64,000 nt of DNA from Xanthobacteraceae bacterium (GTDB lineage Bacteria > Pseudomonadota > Alphaproteobacteria > Rhizobiales > Xanthobacteraceae). Under the pieces are notes generated by a model that saw nothing but the letters and a program-made list of their open reading frames with translations, was not told where the DNA came from and ran no database searches. The position numbers were made by a program, and so were the translations under genes. This document shows positions 51,292-61,115 of the stretch, one piece after another. Within the stretch, counting starts at the first letter, position 1, and every line of letters begins with the position of its first letter. Location of the stretch: positions 1 to 64,000 of the forward strand of contig JALHLQ010000018.1 in the NCBI GenBank assembly GCA_022844485.1, written 5' to 3'.

Positions 51292-52383
51292 ATGAGCCCG
51301 ATCGAAGCCGAGATCCGCGCGATGATCGCGCTCGACGGGCCGATTCCCGTCTCGCGTTTCATGGCGATCTGTCTCGGCCACCCGCTGCACGGCTATTACA
51401 TGGTGCGCGATCCGCTGGGGGCCGGGGGCGACTTCACGACCGCGCCCGAAATCAGCCAGATGTTCGGCGAGCTGATCGGCTTGTGGGCGGCGGCGCTCTG
51501 GCGCCAGATGGGGGAGCCGCCGCGGTTCAATCTCGTTGAGCTTGGACCCGGACGCGGGACGCTGATGGCCGACGCCTTGCGCGCGGCCGCCGTTTTGCCG
51601 GGCTTGCGTTCGGCGATGTCCGTGCATCTCGTGGAAACGAGTCCGGTCTTGCGCGACAAGCAGCGGTCGGCTCTCGAAGGAGCGGGCGTCCCGCTTCAAT
51701 GGCACCGCGGTCTTGCCGAAGTGCCGGAATTGCCCATCATCGCCATCGCGAATGAGTTCTACGACGCCTTGCCGATCAGTCAGGCGGTGAGAGGGCCGAA
51801 GGGCTGGCACGAGCGCATGGTAGGCATGGCGGAAGACAGACTCCTGTTCGCGCTGCATCCGGAGCCGCTGGGCCAGATCGATGCGGTGATTCCGCAAGCG
51901 TTGCGCGACGCGCCGGAAGGCGCGCTGTTCGAATGGCGAGCCGAGCATCTCACCACCGAACTGGGCCGCCGCGTCGTCGAATCCGGCGGCGCCGCGCTGA
52001 TCGTCGACTATGGGCACGCCGAAAGCGCCCTGGGCGACACGTTTCAGGCGGTGCATGGGCATCAGTTCGCCGATCCGCTGCAGACGCCCGGCAAAGTGGA
52101 TTTGACGGCGCATGTCGATTTCGCAGCGCTTCGCCGACAGGCCGAGTCCACCGGCGCGCGCGTGCACGGGCCGGTGCAACAAGGCGAGTTTCTGCGCCGG
52201 CTCGGAATCAAGACGCGCGCGAAGCGGCTCAAGGAGGCGGCCAGTCCCGAACAGCGCGCCGACATCGACGCGGCGTTGAAGCGGCTCACCGGCGGGGGCA
52301 AGGGCATGGGAGAACTGTTCAAGGCGCTGGCGATCGCCGATCCGAAGCTCGGAGCGCTGCCGGCATTTGACACGCAAGATTGA
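51292..52383 (+). CDS. SAM-dependent methyltransferase, MidA/NDUFAF7-like
   Basis: A 363-residue class I methyltransferase related to mitochondrial NDUFAF7/MidA, which methylates a subunit of respiratory complex I. It has YYMVRDPLGAGGDFTTAPEISQMFGELIG, the SAM motif FNLVELGPGRGTLMADALRAA, and VDYGHAESALGDTFQAVHGHQFADPL. Placed between lgt and pgeF, the usual Rhizobiales context. Whether the bacterial protein modifies complex I is inferred from the homologue. Confidence 0.87.
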   Translation: MSPIEAEIRAMIALDGPIPVSRFMAICLGHPLHGYYMVRDPLGAGGDFTTAPEISQMFGELIGLWAAALWRQMGEPPRFNLVELGPGRGTLMADALRAAAVLPGLRSAMSVHLVETSPVLRDKQRSALEGAGVPLQWHRGLAEVPELPIIAIANEFYDALPISQAVRGPKGWHERMVGMAEDRLLFALHPEPLGQIDAVIPQALRDAPEGALFEWRAEHLTTELGRRVVESGGAALIVDYGHAESALGDTFQAVHGHQFADPLQTPGKVDLTAHVDFAALRRQAESTGARVHGPVQQGEFLRRLGIKTRAKRLKEAASPEQRADIDAALKRLTGGGKGMGELFKALAIADPKLGALPAFDTQD

Positions 52384-52400
52384 TCGAGTGATTAAGGCGC

Positions 52401-53171
52401 ATGCTGCAAGCGTCTTCCTTGTCCGGTTTGCCGACCATTCGCCACGCTTTCTTCACGCGCGAGGGCGGCGTCTCGCGCGGCCTGTACCGAAGCCTCAACG
52501 GCGGCATGGGTTCGAACGACGACGCGGCGATGGTGCGTGAGAACCGCGCGCGCATGGCGGCGGCCCTCGGCGTTGCGCCGGGGTCGCTCGTGACGGCCTA
52601 TCAGATCCATTCGCCGGACGTGGTCGTGGCGGAGAAGCCCTGGACGCGCGAGAACGCGCCGCGCGCCGATGCCGTGGTCACGCGCGTTCCCGGCCTTGCG
52701 GTCGCGGTGACGACAGCCGACTGCGGTCCCGTCCTGTTCGCGGACGAGGCGGCCGGAGTCGTCGGGGCGGCGCATGCGGGGTGGAAAGGGGCGCTCTCGG
52801 GCGTCCTCGATTCCACGATCGACACCATGGAGCGGCTCGGAGCGTCGCGGGCGCGGATCACGGCCGTCATCGGCCCCACGATCCGGCAGGCCAATTACGA
52901 GGTCGGTCCTGAATTCGTCGCGCGCTTCATTGCGCAGGACCCAGACAGCGAGCGGTTCTTCATGCCGTCCGGCCGCGAGCGGCATGCGCTGTTCGATCTG
53001 CCGGGATTCATCGCCGCACGGCTGAAAAGCGCCGGGCTGGTCCGCATCGACGATCTGGGACACTGCACCTACGCCGATCCCGACCGGTTCTACAGCTATC
53101 GCCGCTCGGTGCATCGCGCGGAGCCGGACTATGGCCGGCACGTGAATGCGATCGCCTTGCGTGAAGATTGA
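52401..53171 (+). CDS. pgeF: Peptidoglycan editing factor PgeF (YfiH/laccase domain)
   Basis: PgeF edits mis-incorporated residues in peptidoglycan precursors; the family was earlier called multicopper polyphenol oxidase. The 256-residue protein has RHAFFTREGGVSRGLYRSLNGG, VVTTADCGPVLFADEAAGVVGAAHAGWKGALSG with the Cys/His zinc-type site, and GPTIRQANYEVGPEF. It ends the lgt-MidA-pgeF run. Confidence 0.93.
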   Translation: MLQASSLSGLPTIRHAFFTREGGVSRGLYRSLNGGMGSNDDAAMVRENRARMAAALGVAPGSLVTAYQIHSPDVVVAEKPWTRENAPRADAVVTRVPGLAVAVTTADCGPVLFADEAAGVVGAAHAGWKGALSGVLDSTIDTMERLGASRARITAVIGPTIRQANYEVGPEFVARFIAQDPDSERFFMPSGRERHALFDLPGFIAARLKSAGLVRIDDLGHCTYADPDRFYSYRRSVHRAEPDYGRHVNAIALRED

Positions 53172-53265
53172 GGCACGCTGGACGGCGGCGGCGGGAGCCG
53201 TTACGAATGCCTAAGTCGGCGACGCCGGGCTCAAGACCCGATTCGAGGCGCGACCGGCGAGGGGC

Positions 53266-53871
53266 GTGTCGATGCAGGGTGGGGCGGCTCCCGTTACCGG
53301 GGCGCAGGGCGGCGATTGGGCGTCCGTGCGTCGGCTCGCAGCCGTGGCCTCGCTCGTCCTCGCATGTGCATGCACGACGCAAGACCGCTCGACGACGGCA
53401 TCGACTGTACGCAGCGGTCCGACGATCGCCTTCGACTCGATCGACGGCCCGCCGCCGGCCGTGTTCAATCGTCTTGTGGACAATCTCAGTATGGAAGCGG
53501 AGGCGCGTCGCGTCGCGGTCGTGTCGCGGGAAGGACAAGCGAGCTTTCGGGCGCGCGGCTATCTTGCGGTTCATGTGGAACGCGGACGGACGCATGTCGG
53601 CTGGGCGTGGGATGTCTACGATGCGGAGCGGCGGCGGACGTTGCGGCTCACCGGCGAAGAGCTCGGGGCGGCGGCACCAAGCCGGCCCGCCGACGCCTGG
53701 AGGGCGGCGGACGAACAGGTGCTGCAGCGCATCGCACGCTCCAGCATGGAGCGGCTCGCCGCGTTTCTCGCAGCGCCGGACGTCCCGCCGGAGCCGAGCA
53801 CGGCGCAAAATCCGCGCGTGGCAACAACGGACCCTCCATCCGGTACGCTGACCGTGGCAGCCTCCCGTTAA
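53266..53871 (+). CDS. Putative lipoprotein
   Basis: A 201-residue protein with a hydrophobic stretch AAVASLVLACACTT whose LAC is a lipobox candidate, so it would be lipidated by Lgt after cleavage at C36 or so. The body (FNRLVDNLSMEAEARRVAVVSREGQASFRARGYLAVHVERGRTHVGWAWDVYDA) resembles small lipoproteins of Rhizobiales with no known function. Start is GTG at 53266 or ATG at 53272. Lies between pgeF and prs. Confidence 0.68.
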   Translation: MSMQGGAAPVTGAQGGDWASVRRLAAVASLVLACACTTQDRSTTASTVRSGPTIAFDSIDGPPPAVFNRLVDNLSMEAEARRVAVVSREGQASFRARGYLAVHVERGRTHVGWAWDVYDAERRRTLRLTGEELGAAAPSRPADAWRAADEQVLQRIARSSMERLAAFLAAPDVPPEPSTAQNPRVATTDPPSGTLTVAASR

Positions 53872-53987
53872 CCTCGCTTCGACGGCCTGGGAAAAGCTTC
53901 GGGACAACGGGTTTGGCCGATATTGCCGCGCTTTGGCTGACTTGTTATCACGACGCCGCGCGGACGGGCTGAGGATCGGAGAGGTCG

Positions 53988-54941
53988 ATGGCGAGCAACA
54001 ATGGCGCAATGAGGCTCGTCGCCGGAAACTCCAATCGCGCGCTGTCGGAGGCCGTCGGTGCCTATCTCGCCACCCCGCTGACCAAGGCCGTCGTCCGCCG
54101 CTTCGCGGACATGGAAATCTTCGTCGAAATCCAGGAGAACGTCCGCGGCGCGGATGTCTTCGTTTTGCAATCGACCTCGTTTCCGGCGAACGACCATCTG
54201 ATGGAGCTTCTGATCATCATGGACGCGCTGCGGCGCGCGTCGGCGCGGCGCATCACGGCCGTCGTGCCTTACTTCGGCTATGCGCGGCAAGACCGCAAAC
54301 CCGGACCGCGCACGCCGATCTCGGCCAAGCTCGTCGCCAACCTGATCACGCGCGCCGGCGCCGACCGCGTGATGACCGTCGACCTGCATGCGGGGCAGAT
54401 CCAGGGCTTCTTCGACATCCCAACCGACAATCTCTACGCCTCGCCCGTGATGGTGCGCGACATCCGCGAACGCTTCGACCTTTCGACCTTGATGGTGGTC
54501 TCGCCGGACGTCGGCGGCGTGGTGCGCGCGCGCGGACTCGCCAAGCGCATCAACGCGCCGCTCGCGATCATCGACAAGCGCCGCGAGCGGGCGGGCGAAT
54601 CGGAAGTCATGAACGTCATCGGCGAAGTCGACGGGCGCACCTGCATCCTCATCGACGACATCGTCGATTCCGGCGGCACGCTGGTGAACGCCGCCGAGGC
54701 GCTGCTCCTGCAGGGAGCCAGCGACGTCTATGCCTATATCAGCCACGGCGTGCTTTCGGGCGGAGCCGTCAAGCGGCTCGCGGACTCGAAGCTGAAGGAA
54801 CTCGTCATCACCGACTCCATTGAGCCGACCGCAGCGGTGCGGACGGCGCGCAATATCCGCGTGCTGTCGATCGCCACCCTGATCGGCGAGGCGATCGGGC
54901 GCACGGCGTCGGAAGAATCCGTCTCCAGCCTCTTCGACTGA
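53988..54941 (+). CDS. prs: Ribose-phosphate pyrophosphokinase
   Basis: Prs makes PRPP from ribose-5-phosphate and ATP, feeding apt, cobT, histidine and nucleotide synthesis. The 317-residue protein has [33 protein letters not shown], the PRPP-binding [20 protein letters not shown] and the flexible loop [17 protein letters not shown] at 53988 is preceded by GGAGAGGTCG. Complete and typical. Confidence 0.95.
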   Translation: MASNNGAMRLVAGNSNRALSEAVGAYLATPLTKAVVRRFADMEIFVEIQENVRGADVFVLQSTSFPANDHLMELLIIMDALRRASARRITAVVPYFGYARQDRKPGPRTPISAKLVANLITRAGADRVMTVDLHAGQIQGFFDIPTDNLYASPVMVRDIRERFDLSTLMVVSPDVGGVVRARGLAKRINAPLAIIDKRRERAGESEVMNVIGEVDGRTCILIDDIVDSGGTLVNAAEALLLQGASDVYAYISHGVLSGGAVKRLADSKLKELVITDSIEPTAAVRTARNIRVLSIATLIGEAIGRTASEESVSSLFD

Positions 54942-55213
54942 GTTGTGGCGGAGTCGTCCGACTCGCATGACGCGAGTCGGAAACGTCGAGTCGCTTCCGA
55001 CACATGTGGACGGACCCTCGCGCGCCTTGCGCCGATTCCACGAATCCTCGATCAAGGCACAGGCAGCGTTGATTGAGTGCTGGCGGCGACCGGCTATAGT
55101 CGGAAGCGCTGGTGATTCGGCAAGACGGGACGGCGACGTCGAATCTTGCCGGCGCAGGCCGCGTCAGCTGCGAGTCTATTCGCGTACGCGAACCCACTGA
55201 GCGAGGAGCCGGC
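54942..55213. other. Gap after prs with GC hairpin
   Basis: A 272-base non-coding stretch. At 54958-54980 CCGACTCGC and its complement GCGAGTCGG enclose five bases, a strong 9-bp stem 16 bases after the prs stop; it lacks a following T-run but could terminate prs. The remaining DNA has a GAGGAG ribosome site for the next gene and nothing else recognisable. Confidence 0.45.
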
Positions 55214-55714
55214 ATGTCGCTCGCTAATGTCACCGACGATCGCCAGATGAATCCGCTCGACGTGATCGAGCACATGGCGGCGACGCACGGCTGGTCTTTC
55301 GACCGCTCGCATGACGATGAAATCTCGATCTCCATCGCAGGACGCTGGACCGACTATCACGTCTCCTTCTCCTGGATGGACGAGATCGAGGCGCTCCACC
55401 TCGCCTGCGCCTTCGATCTGAAAGTGCCGGACCCTCGGCGGACCGAGGTGCTGCAGTTGATTTCGCACATCAACGAGCACCTCTGGGTCGGGCACTTCGA
55501 CCTGTGGAGCCATGACGGCATCGTCATGTACCGGCATGCGCTCCTGCTCGCCGGCGGAGTCGAGGCTTCGGGCAAGCAGTGCGAGGTGCTGCTCGACATG
55601 GCGCTGGAGGCTTGCGAGCGCTACTACCAGGCCTTCCAGTTCGTCGTGTGGGCCGGCAAGCCCGCGCGCGAGGCGGTGGACTCCTCGTTGTTTGAGACAG
55701 CCGGAGAGGCATGA
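55214..55714 (+). CDS. YbjN domain-containing protein
   Basis: A 166-residue YbjN-family protein: NPLDVIEHMAATHGWSFDRSHDDEISISIAGRWTDYHVSFSWMDEIEALHLACAFDLKVP and the C-terminal YYQAFQFVVWAGKPAREAV. YbjN proteins affect motility, stress and biofilm traits in enterobacteria; the molecular role is unclear, and a chaperone-like (type III secretion chaperone) fold is known. ATG at 55214 is preceded by GAGGAG. proC follows after 87 bases. Confidence 0.85.
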   Translation: MSLANVTDDRQMNPLDVIEHMAATHGWSFDRSHDDEISISIAGRWTDYHVSFSWMDEIEALHLACAFDLKVPDPRRTEVLQLISHINEHLWVGHFDLWSHDGIVMYRHALLLAGGVEASGKQCEVLLDMALEACERYYQAFQFVVWAGKPAREAVDSSLFETAGEA

Positions 55715-55801
55715 TCCCGGCGCGGCTCGATCGCCTGCCTTATGCTAGATAGGCCGCGACCTTCCGCCCGGCTGGGCGGTCCGCAACCTGTCGAGACCCC
55801 G

Positions 55802-56629
55802 ATGCCGATTGCCCCCGATGCAGAAACACTGGCCGATTTCGCCGGCAGCCTGGTCCTGTTCGGCGCCGGGAAAATGGGAAGCGCCCTACTCGAGGGCTGG
55901 CTCCGCCTCGGTCTCGATCCGCGAAAGGTCGCGATCGTCGATCCGCAGCCTTCGGCCACGGTCACACGGCTCGGGGTGTCGATCAATCCGCCGCGCCTTG
56001 ATCAGCCTGCCACCGTCTTGGTGCTCGCGGTCAAGCCGCAGATCGCGGCCGAGGTGATGCCGCAAGCGGCAAAATTCGTGAGCTCGACGCTGGTTCTCTC
56101 GGTCATGGCAGGCAAGACGATCCGCTATCTCGAAGCGGGACTTCCGGCCCGGGCGGCGGTCGTGCGCGCGATGCCGAACACGCCGGCGGCGGTCGGGCGC
56201 GGAATGACCGTCGCCGTCCCCAATGCCGCGGTGAGCAGCGCCCAGCGCGGCTTGGCGCAGCGTCTCCTCGGCGCCGTCGGAGAGGTGGAGTGGGTTGCGG
56301 ACGAGGGGCTGATGGATGCGGTCACGGCCGTGTCCGGATCAGGCCCCGCCTATGTTTTTCTGCTTGCCGAGAGCCTGGCCAAAGCCGGCGTCGCCGCCGG
56401 CCTTCCGCCCGATCTTGCCGCCCATCTGGCTCGCGCCACGGTCGCCGGCAGCGGCGAGCTGCTGCACCGCTCGCCCCTCGATGCCGCCACCTTGCGCGAA
56501 AACGTCACCTCTCCCGGAGGCACAACCGCCGCGGCGCTGTCGATCCTGATGGCGGCCGACGGCCTCGATCCGCTCCTGCGCGAGGCGGTTCTGGCCGCGG
56601 CCCGCCGCTCCCGCGACCTTGCGGGATAG
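55802..56629 (+). CDS. proC: Pyrroline-5-carboxylate reductase
   Basis: ProC reduces pyrroline-5-carboxylate to proline. The 275-residue protein has the Rossmann motif VLFGAGKMGSALLEGW, VLAVKPQ, VVRAMPNTPAAVGRGMT and the C-terminal TAVSGSGPAYVFLLAESLAKAGVAAGLP, GTTAAALSIL, the family signature. ATG at 55802 is preferred over 55742, which would add 20 atypical residues. Confidence 0.94.
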   Translation: MPIAPDAETLADFAGSLVLFGAGKMGSALLEGWLRLGLDPRKVAIVDPQPSATVTRLGVSINPPRLDQPATVLVLAVKPQIAAEVMPQAAKFVSSTLVLSVMAGKTIRYLEAGLPARAAVVRAMPNTPAAVGRGMTVAVPNAAVSSAQRGLAQRLLGAVGEVEWVADEGLMDAVTAVSGSGPAYVFLLAESLAKAGVAAGLPPDLAAHLARATVAGSGELLHRSPLDAATLRENVTSPGGTTAAALSILMAADGLDPLLREAVLAAARRSRDLAG

Positions 56630-56686
56630 CGCCTTGGAAGCGGCGGGTTCGGGCGTATATCCTGGTTTGACGCATAGGAGCACCCC

Positions 56687-57388
56687 ATGGCCCGAAGACC
56701 CCGCACCGAGCAGCCCGCCGAGGGCGCCGGCCTGTCGAACCGGCAGAAGATCGTCAACGCCTTCCTCGCGCTGCTCGCCGAGCGGCGTTTCGAGGAGATC
56801 GGCCTGAACGACATCGCCGCACGCGCCGGCGTTTCGCTCGCGGATTTCCGCGGCGAGTTCGGATCCGCCTTTGGCATCCTGGCCGCGCATGTGAAGGAGG
56901 TCGACCGCGCGGTGCTCGCCGGCGGCGATAGCGACATGTCCGAGGAGCCCGCGCGCGAGCGGCTGTTCGACGTCTTGATGCGCCGGCTCGAATTGCTCGA
57001 ACCGCACAGGGCGGCGATCCGCTCGCTGCTGCGCTCGGCGACCTTCAATCCGCCGCTCGCGCTCGGCCTGAACCAGCTCGGCACGCGCTCGATGCAATGG
57101 ATGCTCACGGCCGCCGACATCGACGCGCAAGGCTCGATGGGGATGGTGCGGGCGCAGGGACTGGCGTGTCTCTTTGCCTCGGTGCTGCGCACGTGGGTCG
57201 ATGACGACGATCCGGGGCTTGCACGCACCATGGCCGCGCTCGACCGCGAGCTCGCGCGTGGCGCGCGGTGGGCGGGCTTTCTCAACGACCTCTGCCGGCT
57301 TTCGCCGACTCGCTTCTTCGGCGGAAGCCGCTGGCGTCCGCGCCCGCGCGGCGACGAGGATGCAGGCGAGACGCCGATTCCGGTGTGA
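56687..57388 (+). CDS. TetR family transcriptional regulator
   Basis: A 233-residue TetR-type repressor: N-terminal helix-turn-helix RQKIVNAFLALLAERRFEEIGLNDIAARAGVSLADFRGEFGSA near residues 17-60, then a helical ligand domain with conserved EHRAAIRSLLR. The C-terminal tail is basic. TAGGAG lies before the ATG. It is convergent with the histidine kinase gene (4-base gap), so its target is not obvious; a membrane or lipid function is common for this subgroup. Confidence 0.85.
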   Translation: MARRPRTEQPAEGAGLSNRQKIVNAFLALLAERRFEEIGLNDIAARAGVSLADFRGEFGSAFGILAAHVKEVDRAVLAGGDSDMSEEPARERLFDVLMRRLELLEPHRAAIRSLLRSATFNPPLALGLNQLGTRSMQWMLTAADIDAQGSMGMVRAQGLACLFASVLRTWVDDDDPGLARTMAALDRELARGARWAGFLNDLCRLSPTRFFGGSRWRPRPRGDEDAGETPIPV

Positions 57389-57392
57389 GCGA

Positions 57393-58781
57393 TTACACGG
57401 GGACGCGCACCGTCGCGCGCAGGCCGCCGAGCGGACTGTCGCCCAACGTCACGTCGCCGCCATGCGAGCGGGCGATGTCGCGCGCAATCGCAAGTCCGAG
57501 GCCGGTGCCGCCCTCGTCCTGGTTGCGCGCATCGTCGAGCCGCAGGAAGGGCTTGAAGACCTCCTCGCGCATCTGCGGCGCGATGCCGGGGCCGTTGTCG
57601 TCAACCGTCACCGTCAGCCAGCGATGGTCGCGATGCCCGGTGATTTCGATCGCGGCGGCGTGGCGCGCGGCGTTGGAGACGAGGTTCGCCAGGCAGCGCT
57701 TGAAGGCGGCGGGGCGCACGGTCACTACCGGATAGCCGTGGAAGGCGACGCCGGCCCTGTGGCCGTGCCGCTCGGCGTCGGAGCGCAGTTCCTCGAGGAA
57801 GGCGGCCATGTCGGTCGGCGCGGATTGTTCGCCGGCATCGCCGCGCGCGAAGGCGAGATAGGCCTCGAGCATCCGCCACATCTCGTCGACGTCTTTCCTC
57901 ATCGCTTCGGTTTCCGGACTGTCGCCGACCAGCGCCAGCTCCAGCTTGAAGCGCGTCAGGATCGTGCGCAGGTCGTGCGACACGCCGGCCAGCATGGTCG
58001 TGCGCTGCTCCATCGTGCGCTCGACGCGGCGCTTCATGTCGAGAAAGGCCTGCGCGGCCCGGCGCACCTCGCGCGCGCCGCGCGGCTGGAATCCCGGAAC
58101 GTCGCGTCCCTTGCCGAAACTCTCCGCCGCGTCGGCGAGCTTGAGGATGGGGCGGATCTGGTTTCGCAGAAAAAGGATCGCGACGGTGAGCAGGACCAGC
58201 GACGTGCCCACCATCCAGACCAGGAAAATGTGGGAGTTCGACGCATAGGCGGCATTGCGCCGCGCAAAGACGCGCATGATCGAGTCGTCGAGCTGGATGC
58301 GGATCTCGACGAGCGCCGAGCGCCCGACGGTGTCGATCCAGAACGGCCGGCCGATCTGCTGGCGGATTTCCATCGACAGCGCGTGATCGAGCAGCGAGAA
58401 GAACGGCTTCGAGGTCGTCGGCGGCAGCCCGGTATTGGGAAGGAACTCGACGGTCAGTCCGAGGCGCTCCTCGGCGATCTTGCGAAGCTCCCGCCGCTCG
58501 GCGTCCTGCGGATAGATGCGATAGATGTCGATCAGCGCCGCGATGTCCTGCGTCACGGCCGCGGAGAGGCGCTGCGTGACCGTGCTCCAGTGGCGTTCCA
58601 TGAAAACGAAGGCGACCACGGATTGCAGGATGACCATCGGGGCGATGATGATCAGCAGGGAGCGCGCATAGAGCCCCTTCGGCATGATCCCCGACAGCCA
58701 GTGTCCGAACCGGTCCCAGGTCCGGCTGACACGGTGCGCCGCCGAGCGAAGCCTCCCGATGCCGAGGTCGAGACTTGTCAT
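57393..58781 (-). CDS. Sensor histidine kinase (EnvZ/OmpB-like)
   Basis: A 462-residue membrane kinase: two transmembrane helices (SLLIIIAPMVILQSVVAFVF and IFLVWMVGTSLVLLTVAILFL) flank a periplasmic domain of about 125 residues, then HAMP, dimerisation helix with H269 in LAGVSHDLRTILTRFK, and an ATPase domain with NLVSNAARHA, DDNGPGI and GGTGLGLAIARDI. It overlaps the response regulator gene by 4 bases and is last in a MarR-RR-HK operon. The signal is unknown. Confidence 0.92.
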   Translation of the reverse strand: MTSLDLGIGRLRSAAHRVSRTWDRFGHWLSGIMPKGLYARSLLIIIAPMVILQSVVAFVFMERHWSTVTQRLSAAVTQDIAALIDIYRIYPQDAERRELRKIAEERLGLTVEFLPNTGLPPTTSKPFFSLLDHALSMEIRQQIGRPFWIDTVGRSALVEIRIQLDDSIMRVFARRNAAYASNSHIFLVWMVGTSLVLLTVAILFLRNQIRPILKLADAAESFGKGRDVPGFQPRGAREVRRAAQAFLDMKRRVERTMEQRTTMLAGVSHDLRTILTRFKLELALVGDSPETEAMRKDVDEMWRMLEAYLAFARGDAGEQSAPTDMAAFLEELRSDAERHGHRAGVAFHGYPVVTVRPAAFKRCLANLVSNAARHAAAIEITGHRDHRWLTVTVDDNGPGIAPQMREEVFKPFLRLDDARNQDEGGTGLGLAIARDIARSHGGDVTLGDSPLGGLRATVRVPV

Positions 58782-59500
58782 GCGCCGATGACCAGCCGAT
58801 AGCCGATCCCGCGCACCGTCTGGACAAAGCGCGCATTGGCCGGATCGCGCTCGATCTTGCGCCGGAGCCGGTTGATCTGCACGTCGACCGCGCGGTCGTT
58901 CGAGGCCGCGGCGCTGCCGGCCAGGGCGAGACGGGGAATCGTCTCCCCGGGCTTGGCGGAGAGGACGGTCAGCATCTCGCGCTCGCGGTCGGTGAGATGG
59001 ATGATGTCGTCGCCGCGCCGCAATTCGCCGCGCAAGATGTGAAAAACGAACTCTCCAAAGCGGACGGATTCGACTGCCGGCTGCGGCGGCGTGATCTGGC
59101 GTTTCAGGATGTTGCCGATGCGCAGCGACAACTCGCGCGGCTCGAACGGTTTAGCGATGTAGTCGTCGGCGCCGAGCTCGAGGCCCATGATGCGGCTCTC
59201 CGGCTCCGAACGCGCGGTCAGCATGATGATCGGGACCTGCGAATTCCCGCGCAAGGATTTGGCGAGATCGAAGCCGCTCTCGCCCGGCATCATCACATCC
59301 AGCACCAGCAAGTCGAAGGAGAGGCCGTGCAGTCGGGCGCGTGCGTCGGCAGCCGAGTCGGCGGTGGTGACCCGATAGCCTTCATTGGCGAGAAAGCGCG
59401 ACAGGAGACTGCGAATCCGGCGGTCGTCGTCGACAATGAGGAGGTGCGGCGCGTCATCGGGCGGCGGCCCTTTGCCGCTGACGATGATCGGTCTGTTCAT
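58778..59500 (-). CDS. OmpR-family response regulator
   Basis: A 240-residue response regulator: receiver domain with the acidic pocket LLIVDDD and phospho-acceptor D68 in LLVLDVMMPG, the Lys in YIAKPF, and a C-terminal winged-helix (FGEFVFHILRGELRRGDDIIHLTDREREML, DVQINRLRRKIERDPANARFVQTVRGIGYRLV). It overlaps both the MarR and kinase genes by 4 bases, so the trio is translated together. Confidence 0.94.
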   Translation of the reverse strand: MNRPIIVSGKGPPPDDAPHLLIVDDDRRIRSLLSRFLANEGYRVTTADSAADARARLHGLSFDLLVLDVMMPGESGFDLAKSLRGNSQVPIIMLTARSEPESRIMGLELGADDYIAKPFEPRELSLRIGNILKRQITPPQPAVESVRFGEFVFHILRGELRRGDDIIHLTDREREMLTVLSAKPGETIPRLALAGSAAASNDRAVDVQINRLRRKIERDPANARFVQTVRGIGYRLVIGA

Positions 59501-60048
59501 CGGTCCCGCATCCGCCGCGCCGGGTCGGCGCGGGCAATCATCCGGAGCACGCCGTCGCGTTCATCCGGATCGATCATGGCGGCCAGAAAACGCCGCGCGG
59601 ACTCGTTGGCCCCCGGCCCGAGATCCGCGAGCGCGCGGGCGATCCGTTCTGTCTGCAGCCGGGCGAGCTTCATGGCGAGGGCTTCGCCTTTCGGCGTGAC
59701 GTAAAGAAGGCGCTGACGGCGATCATTGGCCCCGGCCTTCTGCTCGACATAGCCCTCGTCCATCAATTGTTTCAACACGCGGCCGAGCGACTGCTTGGTG
59801 ATCTTCAGCGTATCAAGCAGATCCGCCACCGTTATCCCGGGGTTGCGATTGACGAAGTGGAGCACGCGGTGGTGGGCGCGGCCGAACCCGAGCCGTTTGA
59901 GCACGTGATCGGGGTCGCCGACGAAGTCGCGATAGGCGAAGAACAGGAGCTCGATCAGGTCCCAAATGGGCTCTGGCTGATCGTGGGGGAGGGGAGAACT
60001 CGCGACCCGATCCGCATCCGCCGGCACGGTGACAGTTACGTCAGCCAT
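59497..60048 (-). CDS. MarR family transcriptional regulator
   Basis: A 183-residue MarR-type winged-helix protein, with DNA-binding core LHFVNRNPGITVADLLDTLKITKQSLGRVLKQLMDEGYVEQKAGANDRRQRLLYVTPKG. It heads the operon with the two-component system, an arrangement seen next to ilvE in several Rhizobiales. ATG at 60048 is chosen as the MADVT start. The divergent gap to ilvE (176 bases) may hold its operator; an AT-rich segment near 60050-60075 (TTGACATATTTCGGTTTGATT) is a candidate promoter. Confidence 0.9.
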   Translation of the reverse strand: MADVTVTVPADADRVASSPLPHDQPEPIWDLIELLFFAYRDFVGDPDHVLKRLGFGRAHHRVLHFVNRNPGITVADLLDTLKITKQSLGRVLKQLMDEGYVEQKAGANDRRQRLLYVTPKGEALAMKLARLQTERIARALADLGPGANESARRFLAAMIDPDERDGVLRMIARADPARRMRDR

Positions 60049-60224
60049 ATTGACATATTTCGGTTTGATTGTTACGCGTCTGCTTGGTTTTCTGAAATGA
60101 TCGTGCGGGGCGGCACGCCGATAGTCCCCGCCCAACCAGGCGCAACATACCGGGACTTGCCTTGCGAGGCAAAACCGCCACAAGGCTGGCCGGGCGGCCG
60201 CGCTCAGGACCAGGAGAGGAAGTC

Positions 60225-61115
60225 ATGGCTGTGCCTTTCGACCAACGCAACGGTGTGATCTGGTACGACGGCAATCTGGTTCCCTGGTCGGAGGCCACCC
60301 TGCATGTCCTCTCGCACGGCCTGCATTATGCGAGCTGCGTCTTCGAGGGCGAGCGGGCCTATGGCGGCCGAATTTTCAGGTGCACGGAGCACTCCGAGCG
60401 GCTGAAGAAATCCGCCGAACTGCTGGATTTCGAAATTCCTTATTCCGTGGCGGAGATCGACGCTGCGAAGCGGCTGGTCCTGGAGAAGAACGGGCAGAAG
60501 GACGCCTATGTGCGTCCGGTCGCCTGGCGCGGCTCCGAGATGATGGGCGTCTCGGCCCAAAACAACGCGATCCACCTCGCCATCGCGACCTGGGAGTGGC
60601 CGAGCTATTTCGACCCGGGCGAACGCTTGAAGGGCATTCGGCTCGACCTCGCCGAGTACCGCCGTCCCGACCCGGCGACCATTCCCTCGAAGGCGAAAGC
60701 CTCGGGCCTCTACATGATCTGCACGATCTCCAAGCACAAAGCCGAGCGCAAGGGCTATGCCGATGCGCTGATGCTCGATTGGCGCGGGCGGGTGGCCGAG
60801 TGCACCGGCGCCAACATTTTCTTCGTCAAGGACGGGACGATCCATACGCCGACGCCCGACTGCTTCCTCGACGGAATCACGCGCCGCACGGTGATCGAGC
60901 TTGCGCGCCGGCGCGGGTTCGAGGTGATCGAGCGGACGATCATGCCCGAGGAGCTGGCGGGCTTCTCCGAGTGCTTCATCACCGGAACGGCGGCCGAGGT
61001 GACGCCGGTCTCCGAGATCGCGCAGTGGCACTTCAATCCGGGCGGCATCACCAGGCAGTTGATGGACGACTACTCGGCCGAGGTGCAGCCGAAGGGCAAG
61101 GCCGAAGCGGCGTGA
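60225..61115 (+). CDS. ilvE: Branched-chain amino acid aminotransferase
   Basis: IlvE interconverts branched-chain amino acids and 2-oxoacids with glutamate. The 296-residue class IV enzyme has FEGERAYGG, the pyridoxal phosphate lysine K158 in SKAKASGLYMICTISKHKAERKGYADALMLD, GRVAECTGANIFFVKDGTIHTPTPDCFLDGITRRTVIELA, and FITGTAAEVTPV. ATG at 60225 is preceded by GGAGAGGAAGTC. Monocistronic, divergent from the MarR operon. Confidence 0.94.
   Translation: MAVPFDQRNGVIWYDGNLVPWSEATLHVLSHGLHYASCVFEGERAYGGRIFRCTEHSERLKKSAELLDFEIPYSVAEIDAAKRLVLEKNGQKDAYVRPVAWRGSEMMGVSAQNNAIHLAIATWEWPSYFDPGERLKGIRLDLAEYRRPDPATIPSKAKASGLYMICTISKHKAERKGYADALMLDWRGRVAECTGANIFFVKDGTIHTPTPDCFLDGITRRTVIELARRRGFEVIERTIMPEELAGFSECFITGTAAEVTPVSEIAQWHFNPGGITRQLMDDYSAEVQPKGKAEAA

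Noticed and set aside
59497-60183. An extended MarR start at 60183.
   Set aside because: The extra residues lack family similarity; MADVT at 60048 is a better start and leaves a promoter region for the divergent ilvE gene.
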